Shown here: positions 6,261 through 9,107 of the stretch, piece after piece | Numbering within the stretch: the stretch's first letter is position 1 | How the letters are laid out: every line of letters starts with the position of its first letter | DNA from: an uncultured Clostridia bacterium | GTDB taxonomy: Bacteria > Bacillota > Clostridia > TANB77 > CAG-508 | Reading direction: 5' to 3' | DNA: 9,107 nucleotides | Assembly (NCBI GenBank): GCA_934167735.1 | Contig: CAKPLV010000026.1 | Location: 1 to 9,107 of the forward strand | Notes under the pieces: generated by a model | Seen by the model: the letters and a program-made list of their open reading frames with translations, nothing else | Database searches by the model: none | What the model was told of the DNA's origin: nothing | Translations under genes and position numbers: made by a program

Positions 6261-6470
6261 ATGGCAAACTCAAATAATAGTAATAAAAAATTAGTTCCAG
6301 AAGCAATGAGTGCTTTAGATAAATTCAAATATGAAGTAGCTTCAGAAGTTGGTGTTACTTTAAAAGATGGATATAATGGAGATATATCAGCTAAAGATGC
6401 TGGTAAAATCGGTGGAAACATGGTTAGAAAAATGATTCAACAAGTTGAAAACAATATGGCTAACAAATAG
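6261..6470 (+). CDS. Alpha/beta-type small acid-soluble spore protein (SASP)
   Basis: A complete 69-aa protein of the alpha/beta SASP family. These proteins coat spore DNA in the forespore, shift it towards an A-like form and protect it from UV and heat, then are degraded at germination to feed outgrowth. The hallmarks are in place: LVPEAMSALDKFKYEVASEVGV (start at residue 11, written here as two motifs LVPEAMSALD and KFKYEVASEVGV), the germination-protease recognition site YEVASEV with the expected cut after E25, then LKDGYNGD (34-41) and the second DNA-binding segment AGKIGGNMVRKMI (47-59). The length is typical. ATG at 6261 follows AGGAGG (6246-6251). It is the only gene on the plus strand, stands alone, and is closed by a strong terminator. 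Expression is expected late in sporulation in the forespore. This is the best single piece of evidence that the organism forms endospores. Confidence 0.97.
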   Translation: MANSNNSNKKLVPEAMSALDKFKYEVASEVGVTLKDGYNGDISAKDAGKIGGNMVRKMIQQVENNMANK

Positions 6471-6547
6471 TTTCATTGTATTTTTTTGATACAGATCGGC
6501 AGAAGTATTTTTCTTGATTTTATATATGTTTTTTGTTTAAGCATACA

Positions 6548-6581
6548 TAAAGGCAGGAGATATGCTCCTGCCTTTAATTTT
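6548..6581 (+). terminator. Rho-independent terminator of the SASP gene (possibly shared with the opposite-strand gene)
   Basis: TAAAGGCAGGAG (6548-6559) pairs perfectly with CTCCTGCCTTTA (6565-6576) around an ATATG loop, a 12-bp stem, followed by ATTTTA. It lies 77 nt after the SASP stop. In the minus direction the tail is TTTATGTATG, weaker, but it is the only strong stem downstream of the glycosyltransferase and may stop that transcript too. Confidence 0.82.
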
Positions 6582-6671
6582 ACACAATCTGTGGGACTTT
6601 TTTACAGTACCAATCATGAAAAAATCATGATATAATTAATATATCTTTTCTTAAATAAAAAAGAAACATGT

Positions 6672-7106
6672 TCATATTTTTTCATTATTTAATATCACTT
6701 TCAGATGTCTAATTCCATCTTTTACAGTTTTTAAATGTGATTTACCATTCCTTTTATCTCTATAAAAATTTATTGGAATTTCTTTAATTTTTAATTTTTC
6801 TTTTTGTGCTTTTATAATCATTTCTGTTGCATATTCCATGCCTTCAGATATGCAATTTAAATTTACAATTTTCTCATTATCATATCCTCTTAATCCACAA
6901 TTTGCATCATAGATTTTTGCTCCAAACTTTACTCTTATAAACCATGAAATAATTGGTGTTCCTATATATTTATGAGAAAACTTAATTGCTCCTTTTTCAA
7001 TTTTGCCTTTGTATCTGTTTCCAATTACCAAATCATTACCTTTTTTTAATTCCGTTATTATTGGCATAATTTCTAAAATGTTATAACTATCATCTGCATC
7101 AACCAT
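6672..7106 (-). CDS. C-terminal part of a frameshifted GT2 (polyprenyl-phosphate sugar synthase-like) glycosyltransferase
   Basis: A 144-aa open frame that is not a free-standing protein but the second half of a GT2 domain begun in the frame at 7099-9030. It opens at MVDADDSYN, where D3-A4-D5 is the DxD motif that binds the metal and nucleotide sugar. GNDLVIGNRYKG (23-34) follows, then HKYIGTPIISW (45-55), DANCGLRGY (67-75), GMEYATEMIIKA (89-100) and the C-terminal GKSHLKTVKDGIRHL (121-135). This order is that of DPM1-like enzymes, which move a sugar from a nucleotide donor to a polyprenyl phosphate. There is no ribosome binding site fitting the ATG, and GKYVI, the strand expected just before DAD, is readable upstream of it in the same frame. 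The frame closes about 30 nt further up at a TAG. It is therefore probably a fragment, unless the break is a sequencing error. Confidence 0.8.
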   Translation of the reverse strand: MVDADDSYNILEIMPIITELKKGNDLVIGNRYKGKIEKGAIKFSHKYIGTPIISWFIRVKFGAKIYDANCGLRGYDNEKIVNLNCISEGMEYATEMIIKAQKEKLKIKEIPINFYRDKRNGKSHLKTVKDGIRHLKVILNNEKI

Positions 7107-7133
7107 TATGACATATTTTCCGAACAGCTTCTA
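7099..7133 (-). other. Frameshift zone joining the two glycosyltransferase frames
   Basis: The N-terminal frame ends at TGA (7099-7101). The C-terminal frame is closed upstream by TAG near 7131-7133. The break must lie between them. The conserved reading A-V-R-G-K-Y-V-I-M-V-D-A-D is restored if two bases are missing around 7119-7122: the coding strand reads GTT CGG AAA ATA, whereas GTT CGN GGA AAA TAT is expected. There is no long homopolymer other than four A. Confidence 0.7.
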
Positions 7134-9030
7134 TTGTTCCATATCTTAGCGCATTTCCATATCCTTTTTTATCTACTTTTATTACTCTTGCTCCTTGTTT
7201 TTTAGCTATTTTGATAGAATTATCTTCACAACCATTATCTACAACTAATATTTCCGCATCTAAATTTTCTTGTTGTATTATTTTTTTTGCTTTTTTTATG
7301 CAAATTACTATAGTTTTTTCTTCATTTAAACATGGAATTAATATTGTTATATCTTTTTTAGGGTTTAATTTTATTTTTTCTTTTAAAGTTTCTTGATTTT
7401 GATCATTTTTTTTCTTTATATTCTGTACAAAAAAGATGATTGCAAGTAAACTAAATAAAATTTGTAGTCCATAAGTATTTGCCAAATACATAGTATTTAA
7501 AGCATCTGTATACATGGTTATATATGTAAATGTTATTATAAAAATCCTACATAAATATAATCCCGCAAGACCTAATAAAATTAAAATTTCATTATATATT
7601 TTGTTATGGTTTATGATTGAACATATAATTAATCCAATAACACAAATAAGTGAAATTTTAAATAGTATAGGATTAATCTTTGTATATATATTTTTTATTT
7701 GTTTTAAAACTTTTAATCTATTTTGATTTTCTGTTCCATTGTAAGTAATTTCTGTATCTATTTCTTCTCTGGTTATATTTTTCCATTTTTCATTTTCTTG
7801 TAAATCATTACTTAATCTATTTTGAACAACAATTTTTAGTAAATAAAAATTGTTTTCCATTCTTATTGTATCTTTACACTTTTTTATAGAATTTATAATA
7901 TCCTCGAAATTAAATCTTGGAACATTTGTTACTCTTTTCCTCTTAAATCCTTCTATTTTTCCATCGTCTATAGCATTATTTATTTCATTTGCTAATTCTT
8001 CATAATATTTATTAGCTGTTTTAGCATCTTTATAATATCCTTTTGCATCAACACCTTTTATTATTGCCCAATGTATCCATCCGCCTTGTATTTCACCTAT
8101 TTTACCATCTCCACACTTTGACCATTTACATGCTTCTTCTCCAGTTAAATATTCTTCTATCTCTTTAAATTTAGGGCTTATCTCACATATTCTTTTTATT
8201 GTTTCTTGACTTACAGGTACTCTACTATATGTCTCGTTAGGTACAACTCTTGTTATTGCTCCATATGCCTCTTTAAATTCTTTTGACCAATATTGATTTA
8301 ATTCAAAAACACCATAATTTTTATAGTTTATAGTGCATATTATTAAATTGTTTATTATAAATATTACTATTGGAATTGCAAACATTCCTATTAATATTTT
8401 TTTGCTTTTTATTTTTTTGTCTTTAATTATAAATATTATTGTTGTAATTGTAGATATAATCACAAAAGGTAATATCCATATACTTTCCTCTCTACATAAA
8501 CAAAGTGCCGAAAGTGTCATTCCTAGTCCTACAAAATATTTTATTTGTTTTTTGGAGGTGTTTTCTCTATTTAGAAAAATACTGTAAGAAAATCCAATAA
8601 GTAACATAGTTAAACTGATATATATTCCGTCTCTATATACTCTACATATTTCTGTTGAAAATGTTATTGGATTAAATAACAATATTGCAAATATTATGTA
8701 TAAGATTTTTTTATTTTTTATTGTCTTACTAAATGTATATATAACAAATAGGCATGAAACATCATACAATAGTTCTTGCCCTATTAAAAATGGTATGTGT
8801 AATTTATTTAAGATTGCAATAAATATTGGCGTAACTGGTCCTTTTACAAGGGTTAGGGAATTGTATTCCCCTAACCATTTCCCTTGTAAAATACTGTTAG
8901 CTTGATTTAGCATTAGTGCGTCGTCATATTTGTTTTCTGGTATGTAATTTATTGGTTGCACTGAGATTAGGTATATTTTTAGAAGAATTAAAAGTAATAT
9001 TATTATTGTTTCTGTTGTTTTATTTTTCAT
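7099..9030 (-). CDS. Multi-spanning membrane (GT-C-like) protein fused to the N-terminal part of a GT2 glycosyltransferase domain; frame broken at the 3' end
   Basis: The 643 aa start at ATG 9030 with AGGA eight nt upstream. Hydrophobic helices lie at about 8-25, 65-80, 109-125, 136-153, 164-180, 184-203, 212-233, 455-474, 480-503 and 517-536, with a large hydrophilic loop at 234-453. The first outside loop has an Asp-Asp pair (D36-D37), then GKWLGEYNSLTLVKGP (50-65), as expected for GT-C enzymes that use a polyprenyl-phosphate sugar; LCREES (178-183) is a further conserved-looking motif. From 560 a cytoplasmic GT2 domain begins: ITILIPCLNEEKT (561-573), VVDNGCEDNS (596-605) and KGYGNALRYG (622-631). 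It then derails after EAVR into KICHNG and a stop at 7099. The rest of the GT2 domain is in the other frame (6672-7106), so the gene is damaged or misread. A likely role is envelope or wall glycan glycosylation. The specific sugar is unknown. Confidence 0.75.
   Translation of the reverse strand: MKNKTTETIIILLLILLKIYLISVQPINYIPENKYDDALMLNQANSILQGKWLGEYNSLTLVKGPVTPIFIAILNKLHIPFLIGQELLYDVSCLFVIYTFSKTIKNKKILYIIFAILLFNPITFSTEICRVYRDGIYISLTMLLIGFSYSIFLNRENTSKKQIKYFVGLGMTLSALCLCREESIWILPFVIISTITTIIFIIKDKKIKSKKILIGMFAIPIVIFIINNLIICTINYKNYGVFELNQYWSKEFKEAYGAITRVVPNETYSRVPVSQETIKRICEISPKFKEIEEYLTGEEACKWSKCGDGKIGEIQGGWIHWAIIKGVDAKGYYKDAKTANKYYEELANEINNAIDDGKIEGFKRKRVTNVPRFNFEDIINSIKKCKDTIRMENNFYLLKIVVQNRLSNDLQENEKWKNITREEIDTEITYNGTENQNRLKVLKQIKNIYTKINPILFKISLICVIGLIICSIINHNKIYNEILILLGLAGLYLCRIFIITFTYITMYTDALNTMYLANTYGLQILFSLLAIIFFVQNIKKKNDQNQETLKEKIKLNPKKDITILIPCLNEEKTIVICIKKAKKIIQQENLDAEILVVDNGCEDNSIKIAKKQGARVIKVDKKGYGNALRYGTIEAVRKICHNG
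8842..8891 (-). other. Strong 50-nt hairpin inside the glycosyltransferase coding sequence
   Basis: In the coding-strand RNA the last 20 nt (8842-8861) pair completely with the preceding arm. UUUUACAAG/CUUGUAAAA forms the outer 9 bp. After a 6-nt bulge (GGAAAU) come GGUUA/UAACC (5 bp), one bulged G, GGGAAU/AUUCCC (6 bp) and a three-base ACA loop. It covers about codons 47-63 (ILQGKWLGEYNSLTLVK). The codons used (GGG twice, TCC, CTA, ACC, CTT) are unlike the A/T-ending choices in the rest of this gene and make the stem possible. Confidence 0.55.
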
Positions 9031-9042
9031 ATTTCTTATCCT

Positions 9043-9107
9043 TTATTTTACTGTTACATTTCCATTTGAGCTTGTTGCTGCTAATTTTAATAGAATAGGG
9101 CATGTTC
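9043..9107 (-). CDS. 3' end of an upstream gene, product unknown
   Basis: From the window edge a minus-strand frame is open to TAA at 9043-9045, giving the C-terminal peptide ending LAATSSNGNVTVK. It stops 12 nt before the glycosyltransferase ATG, and the ribosome binding site of that gene sits in the gap, which fits an operon. Twenty residues are too few to assign a family. A second frame is also open here, so even the frame choice rests on the natural stop position and the peptide's ordinary composition. Confidence 0.4.
   Translation of the reverse strand, partial: TCPILLKLAATSSNGNVTVK

Noticed and set aside
6224..6421. Minus-strand open frame opposite the SASP gene
   Set aside because: It is fully antisense to a textbook SASP and has no recognisable domain.
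6613..6631. Hairpin ATCATGA-AAAAA-TCATGAT after the glycosyltransferase stop
   Set aside because: The seven-bp AT-rich stem has no U-tract on either strand, so it is not a convincing terminator; it may be chance in this composition.
6601..6636. Plus-strand promoter (TTTACA ... TATAAT)
   Set aside because: The gap is 24 bp, far from 17, and there is no gene downstream on that strand.
7099..7133. Programmed ribosomal frameshift joining the two glycosyltransferase frames
   Set aside because: Restoring the frame would need a +1 skip before CGG or a -2 slip. No slippery heptamer or downstream structure of a known type is visible, so a mutation or sequence error is more likely.
1..9107. Mobile element, CRISPR array, tRNA or rRNA
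   Set aside because: No transposase, integrase or recombinase motifs, no regularly spaced 25-40 bp repeats, and no cloverleaf or rRNA-like G+C-rich segment are visible on either strand.

Overview
The window is AT-rich DNA from an endospore-forming, low-GC Gram-positive bacterium, most likely a member of the Clostridia. The clearest pointer is a complete alpha/beta-type small acid-soluble spore protein gene. Strong AGGAGG-type ribosome binding sites, TTG/GTG-tolerant starts, the standard genetic code and strongly A/T-ending codons agree with this. I see no tRNA, rRNA, CRISPR array, insertion sequence or integrase.

Left part (1-5260, all minus strand, so read from right to left): a five-gene operon for a Tad/Flp-type pilus or type II-related secretion machine. 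In transcription order it encodes a membrane-anchored CpaB-like SAF protein (3908-5131), a ParA/MinD-fold protein that has lost its P-loop (3154-3840), a second ParA/MinD-like protein with an intact deviant Walker A (2270-3142), a CpaF/TadA-like motor ATPase with an unusual N-terminal membrane anchor (305-2260), and the start of a probable TadB-like membrane platform protein (1-275, cut by the window edge). Spacings of 9-30 nt link the last four genes. A 67-nt gap with a strong hairpin separates cpaB from the rest. A good sigma-A promoter lies in front of cpaB (5177-5205), and directly upstream of it is a four-copy direct repeat with an exact 11-bp period (5219-5260), which looks like the binding site of a DNA-binding regulator.

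Middle part (5260-6581): a Cof-type HAD phosphatase on the minus strand is divergent from the spore protein gene on the plus strand. Their candidate promoters (sigma-A for the phosphatase, sigma-G-like for the spore protein) overlap in the same 45 bp. The spore gene ends at a perfect 12-bp terminator hairpin.

Right part (6672-9107, minus strand): a large membrane glycosyltransferase whose reading frame is broken near 7120. The N-terminal piece (643 aa) is a multi-spanning GT-C-like membrane domain followed by the start of a GT2 domain. The C-terminal piece (144 aa) holds the rest of the GT2 domain, including its metal-binding DxD. Joined, they would give about 786 aa. The N-terminal part of the coding sequence carries a striking 50-nt hairpin (8842-8891). 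The 3' end of another gene lies just upstream (9043-9107).

The most noteworthy signals are the 11-bp phased repeat array at the pilus promoter, the pairing of a P-loop-less and an intact ParA-like protein with a membrane-anchored CpaF, the coding-region hairpin, the overlapping divergent sporulation and vegetative promoters, and the broken GT-C/GT2 fusion.
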